In this document: positions 7,243 through 14,358 of the stretch, piece after piece
Layout: each line of letters starts with the position of its first letter
Position numbering within the stretch: the stretch's first letter is position 1
NCBI GenBank assembly: GCA_963702105.1
Contig: OY969712.1
Coordinates: 1,984,001 to 2,048,000, forward strand
Origin: ZC4RG20 sp963702105
GTDB taxonomy: Bacteria > Pseudomonadota > Gammaproteobacteria > Steroidobacterales > Rariloculaceae
Direction of reading: 5' to 3'
DNA length: 64,000 nt
Made by a program: the position numbers and the translations under genes
Notes under the pieces: generated by a model
What the model was told of the DNA's origin: nothing
The model's input: only the letters and a program-made list of their open reading frames with translations
The model's database searches: none

Positions 7243-8771
7243 CAGTAGTAACCTCGGGGCTCGTACTCGATATCGACACCGGTCACTTGCCACACGCTCG
7301 AGCCTGTCGAACTGATCTTCAGACTGATATAGCGGCCGAGGGCGAAACAGTTGACGATCTGATCCCCTGCACTGAGGGTCTGCGCCGTGCTCCATGTGAC
7401 CGCATCGCCGAGCTTCATTCGGCTGCCGACCTGCACGCTGAGAGCGCCGGGCGCCCCGTTGGTACGCACGTGAACGCGGCGCACGAACTTGACGCGCGTC
7501 GCATCGCCGAGCGGCATATCGGCCTTCTCTATGTAGGCGTTCATGGCGACCGCATCGCCGGAGTCTTGCATCTCGGCCGTCGTCGAGTAGCCGAGCAGCA
7601 GGCTCTCCGCGGCGAGGCTGTAAGAGACCGAGCCCCACGGCTGAGTATTAGCCGACCAGTTGCCCGAGGCACCGGACCACGTCCCGTCGGGGGTCGTGTC
7701 GGAGACGATGCCGACCGCTCCCCAGCGCGTGCCGGCCGGAAGATCCCGAATGCCGAAGTCATCGGTCGCCGTGTTGTAGATAATCGCCGTGTCGCACGTC
7801 CCGTCCCCGCCGTTCGAGGGGAAGCAGATCAGCGCTTCCTGCTTCGCACGGTTGTAGACTACGAACAACTCCTGATAGTTGGCTTGATCGAGGGCCGTAA
7901 AGAGGTAATCCTTCGCCCGGCCCTGGGCGATTTGCCGCGTCGTCGTCCCGTCCGTTACGACGATGTCACCGTCCGATACGACCAAGTGCAGGCCGTTGCC
8001 GATGTCGGCGACCGAGTGCCGCGTCAAGGCGCCGATCGTCGTCAGGAGCGTGCGCACGACCCACGGGCTAGTGCCCTCTACGTAATCGAGCGAGTGAACG
8101 CTGCGGCGCTTGTAGATCAGCAAGGAGCCTCTGAGCGGCAGTGCCGTGAGAATCGGGCCGGGGATGTCGCCGAGCGTTGCAGCGTCGGCGTCGTTGTCCG
8201 CGGCGGCCGTCCAAGTCGCGGGCACGGCGCCGGGATCGGCGGCTGCGCTCATGAGGATTTGATCGGCGAAGTGTCCGTCCGGCCCGTCGATGTCGTACGC
8301 GATCAAGTGAAACTTGAATGCGACGATGCCCTTGCAGGTCGTACTCGTCGGGAAGTTCGGGAGCGAGGTGCAGGCGTCCGCCGAGGCGAGATCCCAGTAG
8401 AACGGCGTATCCTTGCCGTTGGTGAACGCGGGGATGCCGTTGAGAATCGTGCTCGTCCACTCGTGCGGGCTGCTTATGGCCGTCAGGGTCGGACTCACGT
8501 CGTAGCTGTGCGAGCCCTCGAGCGCATGCACGGAATCCGTGCCGAGGAACAGCCACCAATTGAGATCGCCCTCAACGTTGAGGGCGTGATACACGGCCGC
8601 GGGCAGCGTGCCGTAGGCGCTGCGGGAGCCGCCGACGCGCTGGGCGAAGCCGTCTCGAAAACATACATTCTGGCCGAGGGTCCAGAACTCAGGCCCAACC
8701 TCGCTCGCGGGAATGTCGAGCGCTAGGCCCTTCGTCGCCTCGAGCTTGTACGTTCGCTTGGGGTAGCTCAT
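7242..8771 (-). CDS. Tail nozzle / tail tubular B-like protein, 509 aa
   Basis: ATG 8771 overlaps the upstream stop (ATGA). The protein has recurrent strand-rich units typical of nozzle beta-propellers: an early GQNVCFRDGFAQRVGGSR, LNWWLFLGTDSVHALEG, IPAFTNGKDTPFYWD, ALPLRGSLLIYKRRSVHSL, LVVSDGDIVVTDG, IYNTATDDFGIRDLP and a C-terminal ALGRYISLKIS. The order (rename of contig name, display of value, comparison with data) matches the T7 gp12/P22 gp10 functional class seen in many podoviruses. It would form the distal short-tail tube. Assignment is by remembered pattern; no full-length alignment was possible. Confidence 0.6.
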   Translation of the reverse strand: MSYPKRTYKLEATKGLALDIPASEVGPEFWTLGQNVCFRDGFAQRVGGSRSAYGTLPAAVYHALNVEGDLNWWLFLGTDSVHALEGSHSYDVSPTLTAISSPHEWTSTILNGIPAFTNGKDTPFYWDLASADACTSLPNFPTSTTCKGIVAFKFHLIAYDIDGPDGHFADQILMSAAADPGAVPATWTAAADNDADAATLGDIPGPILTALPLRGSLLIYKRRSVHSLDYVEGTSPWVVRTLLTTIGALTRHSVADIGNGLHLVVSDGDIVVTDGTTTRQIAQGRAKDYLFTALDQANYQELFVVYNRAKQEALICFPSNGGDGTCDTAIIYNTATDDFGIRDLPAGTRWGAVGIVSDTTPDGTWSGASGNWSANTQPWGSVSYSLAAESLLLGYSTTAEMQDSGDAVAMNAYIEKADMPLGDATRVKFVRRVHVRTNGAPGALSVQVGSRMKLGDAVTWSTAQTLSAGDQIVNCFALGRYISLKISSTGSSVWQVTGVDIEYEPRGYY

Positions 8772-9256
8772 CGTTTCCGGGCCATGTACGCGAGGATCGC
8801 TCTGATGGGAAGCTCGGCGAGCACCGGCTCGCCTTTGACTCCGTTCACGCCTCCCGACTGCGCGGAGCCGGGCAGATACTTCAGGAGCTCGGCCGTGATC
8901 GGATTCCCTTTGTCAACGGCGATATAGGACGGCACGTCGAGCCGGTTCGCAACATCGACATCGTTCGGCGAGAACTTGTTCTGGCTTCGGTCCTGGGTCA
9001 CGTTCGGATCATAGTCACGGCTGCGCGGGGGATGATTGTGGTAGAGCGCTACCAAGTTCGCGGGCACGGTGGCGCGTGAATGTGAGCCGGTCTGCCGCGC
9101 GGTATTCATCGGCTGCGTAAAGCCGTAGCCGGCTCCCTGCGGAATGACCGCGCCGAGCTCTTCCGTCCCGGGCAGCCGGGACGAGAGCAAGCGGAACAGG
9201 GCGGCCGCGGCCGCATCATCCATTGTGCTGTAGTTGGGAGGGGTGCCGCCGACCAT
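8768..9256 (-). CDS. JAMM/MPN-like metalloprotease in tail module, 162 aa
   Basis: ATG 9256 begins inside the upstream TGA (TGATG). A zinc-site pattern is visible: H73-N-H75-P in LVALYHNHPPRSR, with D99 in KFSPNDVDVANRL followed by VPSYIAV, and a candidate glutamate at 32-33 before LGAVI. This is the JAMM order (Glu, HxH, Asp) with a proline after the second histidine and the FS-x-x-D motif shared with DUF4329/JAB-like proteins. Related enzymes in phage tails are thought to open peptidoglycan or process tail proteins. It lies between short tail proteins and the nozzle gene, so a virion-associated activity is plausible. Catalysis is inferred from motif only. Confidence 0.6.
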   Translation of the reverse strand: MVGGTPPNYSTMDDAAAAALFRLLSSRLPGTEELGAVIPQGAGYGFTQPMNTARQTGSHSRATVPANLVALYHNHPPRSRDYDPNVTQDRSQNKFSPNDVDVANRLDVPSYIAVDKGNPITAELLKYLPGSAQSGGVNGVKGEPVLAELPIRAILAYMARKR

Positions 9257-9639
9257 CAGACCACCGTCAACGTGACGCCAGTCTGCGTGCTGCGCACGGT
9301 GCCGGACGCTTTCTCGCGGATCGTGACGGTGAACGTCACCGAGCCCACGCTCGTCTTGGTCCATGCCCGGGACGTGCTCAGGTCAAGCCATGAGCCCGTA
9401 CCGCCGGACGAGAATGCACCCGAAGTGGCATCGACCTTGACTTGGTAGTACGCCGCGACGGTGCTCGAGGCAGGATCGACCCAATTGCCCGCGGAGGCCC
9501 CGCTGATGCTGTAGCTGCCGTCATTGGACAACTGCCACGTCGCATCCGCCGGGTCGCTGACACCCCCATTCGGCAGCGAGCCGTTGATGACGCCGGGGGC
9601 GCCGTAGGTCGCTAGCATCACTTGCATGAAGCCGCTCAT
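9256..9639 (-). CDS. Putative tail/decoration protein with Ig-like pattern, 127 aa
   Basis: ATG 9639 shares a base with the upstream TAA (TAATG). The sequence is rich in S, T, G and V with alternating hydrophobic residues (SVTFTVTIREKASG, STQTGVTLTV), indicating one small beta-sandwich. WQLSNDGSYSISG and GSWLDLS-x-x-R-x-W support this. Between the fibre gene and the JAMM-like gene it is likely a small tail or receptor-contact protein. No catalytic residues or family were identified. Confidence 0.55.
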   Translation of the reverse strand: MSGFMQVMLATYGAPGVINGSLPNGGVSDPADATWQLSNDGSYSISGASAGNWVDPASSTVAAYYQVKVDATSGAFSSGGTGSWLDLSTSRAWTKTSVGSVTFTVTIREKASGTVRSTQTGVTLTVV

Positions 9640-10640
9640 TAGGACAGCCCCGCGCCGGAGATGATCCACACCGTTCCGCTTGTCGCGATTTTTATGAGCG
9701 TGGCGATCCCGTACTGCGCAAGCGTGCGCGTGCCGCTCGCGCCAGACCCAGCAAGCCGAATCGTGTCGCTGCTGCCGATGCTCACGGATGTTGAACTGAG
9801 GTTCACGACAGTTATTACCGTGCCCACGTCGTAAGCGACGGATGCGTGCGTTGGAACGGAGACCGTGACAGTGCCACTCGGCACATAGACATGCTTGCCA
9901 GCATCGGCTGCCACCAGCGTGTAATCGCTCGTCTTACTGAGCTGAGGGAGACCGCGGAAGCCGGCCTCGTTGCCCGAGCTACCGCCCAGCAGCACGGTCT
10001 GGTCCGCGCCGATATACAGCGCATCCAGATTGTGGGTGCGAATCTGGAGCGCCTGATTTACCTCGACGTTGAGGTACGAAGTGCCGGCGGCCGCAAACTC
10101 TAGGTATCCCGACCGCGTATCGTTCGCAGTGTTGTAGCCGGAGAAGAGCCCCGTGCTATTCGCAATGCGAAGTTCCCCGCCCGTGAGTACATTGTTGCTC
10201 GCGAGCTTCGCGTAAGCGCTCCCTTGGCTACCGTCGAGCAAGTCGGCGTCGAGCCCCGAGGACGCGCCGTCAACGGTCTTGATCTGCGTCAGAATGTCGG
10301 CCGCCGTAACGGACAGCGTAGAGCCCGACGTGCTCAATGCGCCGCCGAGCGAGAAGCCAATCGCCGCGCCGGCCGAGTCATCCCAGCCGAGGATCGCGTC
10401 GGCGTTAGGATCAGCGATGCCGGCGATATCGGCGAGCATACCGGCGTTGTCGTTGTCCGTCTTCAGGACGTTCAGCTCGGTGTGCGTAGCCGTCACGGCC
10501 CCGGTGATATTCGGGAACGTCGTCAGGAGCGTCGACTTGATAAGCCGCAGATGATCGTCACCCTGCGACATCGGGTCGGACGCATTGACGGGATTCGTCG
10601 CGACGAGGTCGGAGATGTAGGTTCCAGTTTCGAGACTCAT
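9639..10640 (-). CDS. Tail fibre-like protein, 333 aa
   Basis: ATG 10640 overlaps the stop of the holin-like gene (ATGA). The N-terminus (YISDLVATNPVNASDPMSQG, then GDDHLRLIKSTLLTTFPNI and GAVTATHTELN) is a widespread phage fibre start module. The middle has LDADLLDGSQGS, a common fibre repeat signature, and the last 100 residues are threonine/valine/serine-rich beta structure ending GTVWIISGAGLS. It should recognise the host surface. The C-terminal receptor-binding portion is usually the most variable part. Confidence 0.7.
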   Translation of the reverse strand: MSLETGTYISDLVATNPVNASDPMSQGDDHLRLIKSTLLTTFPNITGAVTATHTELNVLKTDNDNAGMLADIAGIADPNADAILGWDDSAGAAIGFSLGGALSTSGSTLSVTAADILTQIKTVDGASSGLDADLLDGSQGSAYAKLASNNVLTGGELRIANSTGLFSGYNTANDTRSGYLEFAAAGTSYLNVEVNQALQIRTHNLDALYIGADQTVLLGGSSGNEAGFRGLPQLSKTSDYTLVAADAGKHVYVPSGTVTVSVPTHASVAYDVGTVITVVNLSSTSVSIGSSDTIRLAGSGASGTRTLAQYGIATLIKIATSGTVWIISGAGLS

Positions 10641-11053
10641 TGCTTGGCCTTGCTGACGAGGGATTGCACGCCGCGGATGCCGTAGATGGCGAGCATGATG
10701 GCGATGGCTGCGTACCGATACCACGCGGGCGTTGCGTCGAGAACGTGAAAGCCCGCGAGAACGTAGGACTGCATCGGTGGGATGAACGCAAGCACGAGCG
10801 GGATGCTGAATAGCACCAGCACCCAATCCTGCCGCAGCCAGTTGCCGCGGGATTCGAGCTGTACCTGTGCAAGCTGCGTGCTGCTCGAGAGCTGCTCGGC
10901 TTTGTACTGCGCGCTCGCTTTCTCGAGATCGATCTGGCCTTGCAGCTTCGTGAGCTTCAACTGCTGCGTGAGCGCCTGCTTCTTCGCGAAATAGTCGACG
11001 ACCGCGGCGCCGGCGCTGCCGCCGATAAGCTTGCCGAGGAACTGCCCGAACAT
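10637..11053 (-). CDS. Holin-like membrane protein (3-TM holin family)
   Basis: 138 residues; ATG starts inside the upstream stop (TGATG). A short hydrophobic N-terminus (LGKLIGGSAGAAVVDYFAKK) is followed by a charged coiled coil (QLKLTKLQGQIDLEKASAQY) and then two membrane segments, VLVLFSIPLVLAFIPPM and YAAIAIMLAIYGIRGV, separated by a loop with WYRY. The W-x-x-x-D-W...IP...PxWY arrangement matches the GTA-type three-transmembrane holin family (PF11351). It would permeabilise the inner membrane at lysis. No neighbouring endolysin was found. Confidence 0.65.
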   Translation of the reverse strand: MFGQFLGKLIGGSAGAAVVDYFAKKQALTQQLKLTKLQGQIDLEKASAQYKAEQLSSSTQLAQVQLESRGNWLRQDWVLVLFSIPLVLAFIPPMQSYVLAGFHVLDATPAWYRYAAIAIMLAIYGIRGVQSLVSKAKQ

Positions 11054-11682
11054 CAGTAGCCCCCACCCGGGGACCAGTTGAAGTTGAGGGGCCCGGTGAC
11101 CTGTGCGCCGCCGGCTTCGCGTGCGTGCTTGCTATTGAGCTTCTGCACGGCGTCCTCGAAGCGCCCGAGCGCCTGGTCTGCGAGCTCGATGTCCTGGGTG
11201 TAGAGGTAGAGGTAGTACTCCGCGCCCGCTACATACAGCTCCTCGTTGGCGGTGAGTAAGTCGTTGCTGCTCGTCGTCGCGAGGGCGGCGGGGAAGCCAA
11301 AGTATTTCAGGGTGAAGGCAGCGCCCGTGCCCGGTGTGCCGCGGAACTCGATCTGATCCCCCCAGCGGCAGAACCAATACGGATCGGCAGCCGAGTCGAG
11401 CGTGCGCAGCTCGCTTGGGCCTACCTGCACAATAGGGATGTCATTACCGGCCGAGTCGGTGCCGTAGACTGCACGGATGATTCCGACGCCTGCGGGCAAG
11501 TCATAGAGAGCGCCGGAATTGCGATCCGACTCCCCGAGGGCGTAGGAAAGCTCATAGCCGACGAGCTCGCGGCGGATCAGGCCCTCGGCGCGGCGAATGA
11601 AGCCGGCGACGAAATCCGTCAGGTCCGCTCGGTGAGTGTCGGCGAGGACGTACGTTTGTAGGCTGGTGTAATCGAGGCTCAT
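11053..11682 (-). CDS. Head-tail adaptor-like protein, 209 aa
   Basis: ATG 11682 overlaps the TGA of the small membrane gene as ATGA; an upstream in-frame ATG would overlap much further. The protein begins DYTSLQTYVLADTHRADLTDFV and GFIRRAEGLIRREL, continues with YDLPAGVGIIRAVYG and QVGPSELRTLD, and ends in a helix EEYLYLYTQDIELA-like stretch. This is the pattern of podovirus adaptor proteins that fasten the tail to the portal ring. Position after capsid and before tail genes agrees. Low sequence conservation in the class keeps the confidence moderate. Confidence 0.6.
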   Translation of the reverse strand: MSLDYTSLQTYVLADTHRADLTDFVAGFIRRAEGLIRRELVGYELSYALGESDRNSGALYDLPAGVGIIRAVYGTDSAGNDIPIVQVGPSELRTLDSAADPYWFCRWGDQIEFRGTPGTGAAFTLKYFGFPAALATTSSNDLLTANEELYVAGAEYYLYLYTQDIELADQALGRFEDAVQKLNSKHAREAGGAQVTGPLNFNWSPGGGY

Positions 11683-11894
11683 CGATGCAGCCACGCGATT
11701 GCAAGGCCGAGCGCCGTACCGAGCGCCGAGACGGTGAAGACGATGCCGCCGACGAAGCCTTTGTAGCGGATGACGGTCGCCTTGAGCTCGGCTACGTCCG
11801 CGCGGCCTGCGAGTACCTCGCGCTTGAGCTCCTCGAAACTCTGGCGATCCTGCTCGGTGTGAGCTCTAAGCAGTTGCTCGAAGTCTTCGGCCAT
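11679..11894 (-). CDS. Small coiled-coil/single-TM phage protein, 71 aa
   Basis: ATG 11894 with AGGA upstream. Residues 1-45 are charged helix (FEQLLRAHTEQDRQSFEELK), and 50-69 are one membrane segment (FVGGIVFTVSALGTALGLAI) ending WLHR. This layout resembles XhlA-type lysis accessory proteins. It precedes the adaptor gene with an ATGA overlap and begins inside the 3' end of the upstream gene. A spanin or holin-partner role is possible but unproven. Confidence 0.5.
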   Translation of the reverse strand: MAEDFEQLLRAHTEQDRQSFEELKREVLAGRADVAELKATVIRYKGFVGGIVFTVSALGTALGLAIAWLHR

Positions 11895-12216
11895 CGTTTT
11901 TCCTGATTTTGTAGGGGGCGCTCCTAGGGTCGGCCATGAACTTCTGCCACGCGCGATGCTGGATATCCGGGTCAAGCGAGGCGAGGTCCGGGAACAGGAT
12001 CTGGAGCACGCGCATGTCCTGCACGGGGATCTGAAGGGCGACATAGCCGAAGTCGAGGCCCCGCGTCGTGGTACTCAACTCCTCGTTGCGCAGCTTGCGG
12101 TTCAGCTCGAGAACCTCCCCGCGAGGGTCGCCATCACGGCGACCCCGGCGAGGAAGTTGCTGCAAAGCCTCTCCTTGGACCGCGCGAACGGCCCGTTTGT
12201 CGAAGCTTTCCGTCAT
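11866..12216 (-). CDS. Hypothetical phage protein, 116 aa
   Basis: Four bases after the capsid stop. The N-terminal half is basic and coiled (KRAVRAVQGEALQQLPRRG, LNRKLRNEELS). The C-terminal half has GYVALQIPVQDMRVLQILFP and LDPDIQHRAWQKFMADPRS, a motif I recall from short proteins next to podovirus capsid genes. The last 29 bases overlap the next gene. Function unknown. Confidence 0.5.
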   Translation of the reverse strand: MTESFDKRAVRAVQGEALQQLPRRGRRDGDPRGEVLELNRKLRNEELSTTTRGLDFGYVALQIPVQDMRVLQILFPDLASLDPDIQHRAWQKFMADPRSAPYKIRKNDGRRLRATA

Positions 12217-12220
12217 GGGC

Positions 12221-13288
12221 CTAGGCCGTCACGCCCGAGCCGGGCAGGATGTCGCGCACGACCGCATGCCCCTTCTCGTTGCCGACGCGCAGCGACCAGT
12301 CGACCGTCACGTCGCGCCGATCGCTGAGGCCGTTTTTGGCCAGCGGCTTGACCTTGTACCCGTCGAGGTAAAGCATCTGCACGTTGCTCGGATCGATCAG
12401 CAGCACGTCGACCGCAGCGACGGGCGTAGAGTCACCCGAGTCATAGGTCTGCTGAAGACGGTTCGGCGTGATCGTCAGCGTCGTGCCGAAGTCGGTGACG
12501 ATGACGTTGAAGTAGCCCTGTGCCGTCTGCGCAATCTCCTTGCCGCCGCCGCCCGGGACGTTGGCACGCGCCGAGGTCGCCTTGATGGTACCGGCGACGA
12601 GCGACTTATTGATCTGCTGAACCAGCGTCGGCGTCGTCATCAGGATCGTCGGGTTGCCGTAGTCGTTGTAGACATCGAGGATCATGGCACCGACCATCGA
12701 CGCGAAGGCGAGCGCCCGGCTATCGCCCGGCGTCGGCGCATCGACGACCTTAGTCGTCGTGTTGAACCCGCCCGAGGCACCGTCCGTGCCGAAGGAATCG
12801 TTCGTCGCGATCCACGCCGAGAAGCCGCCGGCCTTACCGGCCGTGCTCGCGCCGTTGTCGGCGACGGAGGCCTGATGCGAGACGACATGCGCCTCTACGT
12901 CCTGACGGACGCGCTGCATCGCCTTCATCGTCTCGCGCACGAGCGTGTTGGCGGCGCCAATCGTGCTCGACGCCTGCGAGCGCTCGGAGACGGCAACCGT
13001 GCGCGCATTGATCTGTGTGTGATTGCCGACGCGCGAGCCCGTGGCCGACTCATAGCTGGCCGCGTCCGAGCCCGAGATACGGACATTGGACGTGCTCGGG
13101 TCGCCGAGCTCATCCTGCGCCCACTCGGTGTAGTCCTGCTTCGCGCTGCCCGTACCGACCATATCCTGAAACGGCGTCTGCACGAACGAGAGCTGAAAGA
13201 TTTTCTGGGCAACGTCCTCGTTGACGACACCACCCGCCGCCAGCGCCTTGAGATCGGCGTTGTCGATTGCATCTGCTGGAAAAGACAT
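12221..13288 (-). CDS. Major capsid protein, SU10-like
   Basis: 355 residues, ATG start with AAGG upstream that overlaps the scaffold stop. Characteristic segments are FVQTPFQDMVG, EWAQDELGDPSTSNVRISG, GNHTQINARTVAVSERSQA, a long helix ETMKAMQRVRQDVEAHVVSH, GFSAWIATND and LLIDPSNVQMLYLDGYKVKPL. This matches the SU10/DUF5309 capsid family with an HK97-type fold. The scaffold gene immediately upstream supports the call. There is no sign of an N-terminal protease domain. Confidence 0.85.
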   Translation of the reverse strand: MSFPADAIDNADLKALAAGGVVNEDVAQKIFQLSFVQTPFQDMVGTGSAKQDYTEWAQDELGDPSTSNVRISGSDAASYESATGSRVGNHTQINARTVAVSERSQASSTIGAANTLVRETMKAMQRVRQDVEAHVVSHQASVADNGASTAGKAGGFSAWIATNDSFGTDGASGGFNTTTKVVDAPTPGDSRALAFASMVGAMILDVYNDYGNPTILMTTPTLVQQINKSLVAGTIKATSARANVPGGGGKEIAQTAQGYFNVIVTDFGTTLTITPNRLQQTYDSGDSTPVAAVDVLLIDPSNVQMLYLDGYKVKPLAKNGLSDRRDVTVDWSLRVGNEKGHAVVRDILPGSGVTA

Positions 13289-13294
13289 GTGAAA

Positions 13295-14077
13295 TTACCT
13301 TGTTGAAAGTAGAGCTTTGATCGTTGAGTCCGTGTCTGACTTGGGATTGGCGCCGCGGGAGCGGCTCTTACCGAGACCGGGAGTTTTCTTCTCGGTCACG
13401 CTCGCGAGGGCGGCGCGGACGCGCTTCTCGCGGAGATGATTGTCACGGATGTAGCGCAGGGTGCGCGCATCGTTGACCGTTGCGAGGTAGTTCGGTGCAA
13501 AGCCGTAGCCAGCAAGGTGCTCGGCCATCTCGGCCATGTCGGCATCGAACCGTGCGGTGTCACGCCACTCCGGAATGGCCTCGAGCGTCTTGGCCTGCTC
13601 GGCCTTGACGTGGTCAGCGAACTTCCGCCGGGCCGCTTCGACGACCTGTGGATTCAATGCCTCCACCGGTAGCGCACTTAGCAGCTCGCGCAGCTCACCT
13701 TCCGCCCGAGAGAATTCCGCTTGCTTAGCCTGCCTATCCTCTTCCCATTGCAGTTCACGAACGGTGAAGTCGGACCGTTTCTGCATCTCGTCCTTAAGCT
13801 CGCCGAGGGTGAAGCTCTCGCCTTCCTTAGCACTCGGGATCTTGATGCCGTACAGGTCCTTGACCTCGACGCCTAGCTGCTCAGCAAGGCCCTTCAGGTC
13901 ACTCAGCTTTGCTTTCTTCGGCTTCTCGCCAGCATCGCCGTTGCCCGTCGGTTCATCACCTTCGGGCGTCTCAGTGCCGAGCGCGGCCGCCAGTTCTTCC
14001 AGCGACGTGCTGCGCTCTATCGGATCATTCGTCGGTTCCTCGGCCGTCTCCGGCGAGGCATTCTCTAATTCGCTCAT
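13295..14077 (-). CDS. Scaffold protein
   Basis: 260 residues, acidic and strongly charged, with a disordered N-terminus (SELENASPETAEEPTNDP), a short folded region containing LAEQLGVEVKDLYGIKIP, and long helices (ELKDEMQKRSDFTVRELQWE). A basic C-terminus (KTPGLGKSRSRGANPKSD) could bind the capsid interior. Position directly upstream of the capsid gene and this composition are typical of podovirus scaffolds. Its first 53 bases overlap the 91-residue gene before it. No protease signature was found. Confidence 0.7.
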   Translation of the reverse strand: MSELENASPETAEEPTNDPIERSTSLEELAAALGTETPEGDEPTGNGDAGEKPKKAKLSDLKGLAEQLGVEVKDLYGIKIPSAKEGESFTLGELKDEMQKRSDFTVRELQWEEDRQAKQAEFSRAEGELRELLSALPVEALNPQVVEAARRKFADHVKAEQAKTLEAIPEWRDTARFDADMAEMAEHLAGYGFAPNYLATVNDARTLRYIRDNHLREKRVRAALASVTEKKTPGLGKSRSRGANPKSDTDSTIKALLSTR

Positions 14078-14300
14078 ACAGTAACTCTCTCAAGTTCTCG
14101 AGTGCCATCAAGGCGCTGTGCGCCGCTTCGCGCTTCTCGGCGCTGTCTGCGGCAATCCACGTGTCGACGATGTCGCTGCGACGTTCGTCGAATATCTCAG
14201 TCAGCAGCCGGCTGTGCTGGAGCTGCTGTGCCTCCCTCCATCGCTCGCTGGGCGGCCTCGAAGCCGCGGACGAGGGTGCGGAGCTCGGTGACTCGTTCAT
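14025..14300 (-). CDS. Small phage protein, 91 aa
   Basis: ATG 14300 begins inside the portal stop (TGATG). The first 25 residues are disordered (SSAPSSAASRPPSERWR), then helical: LQHSRLLTEIFDERRSDIVD and EKREAAHSALMALENLREL. The latter half resembles small proteins that sit between portal and scaffold genes in podoviruses. Its first third overlaps a different-frame gene at 14197-14358, and the disordered beginning could be a consequence. It is possible that translation really begins further downstream. Confidence 0.5.
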   Translation of the reverse strand: MNESPSSAPSSAASRPPSERWREAQQLQHSRLLTEIFDERRSDIVDTWIAADSAEKREAAHSALMALENLRELLYERIRECLAGDGRGTDE

Positions 14301-14358
14301 CAATCTGCGCTCGAGTCGCGAGCGCCCTCAGAAGCTCCATTTTCAACTGATCCAACAT
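14197..14358 (-). CDS. Possible small overlapping protein, 53 aa
   Basis: ATG 14358 is preceded by GAGAGAGG and lies inside the end of the portal gene in another frame. The product is ordered and helical (MLDQLKMELLRALATRAQID, then TELRTLVRGFEAAQRAM) with a short flexible tail (AAPAQPAAD). This is unusual for a chance frame in GC-rich DNA. It overlaps the portal end by 59 bases and the 91-residue gene by 104. Either both genes are real or the 91-residue gene starts later. No family is recognised. Confidence 0.35.
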   Translation of the reverse strand: MLDQLKMELLRALATRAQIDERVTELRTLVRGFEAAQRAMEGGTAAPAQPAAD

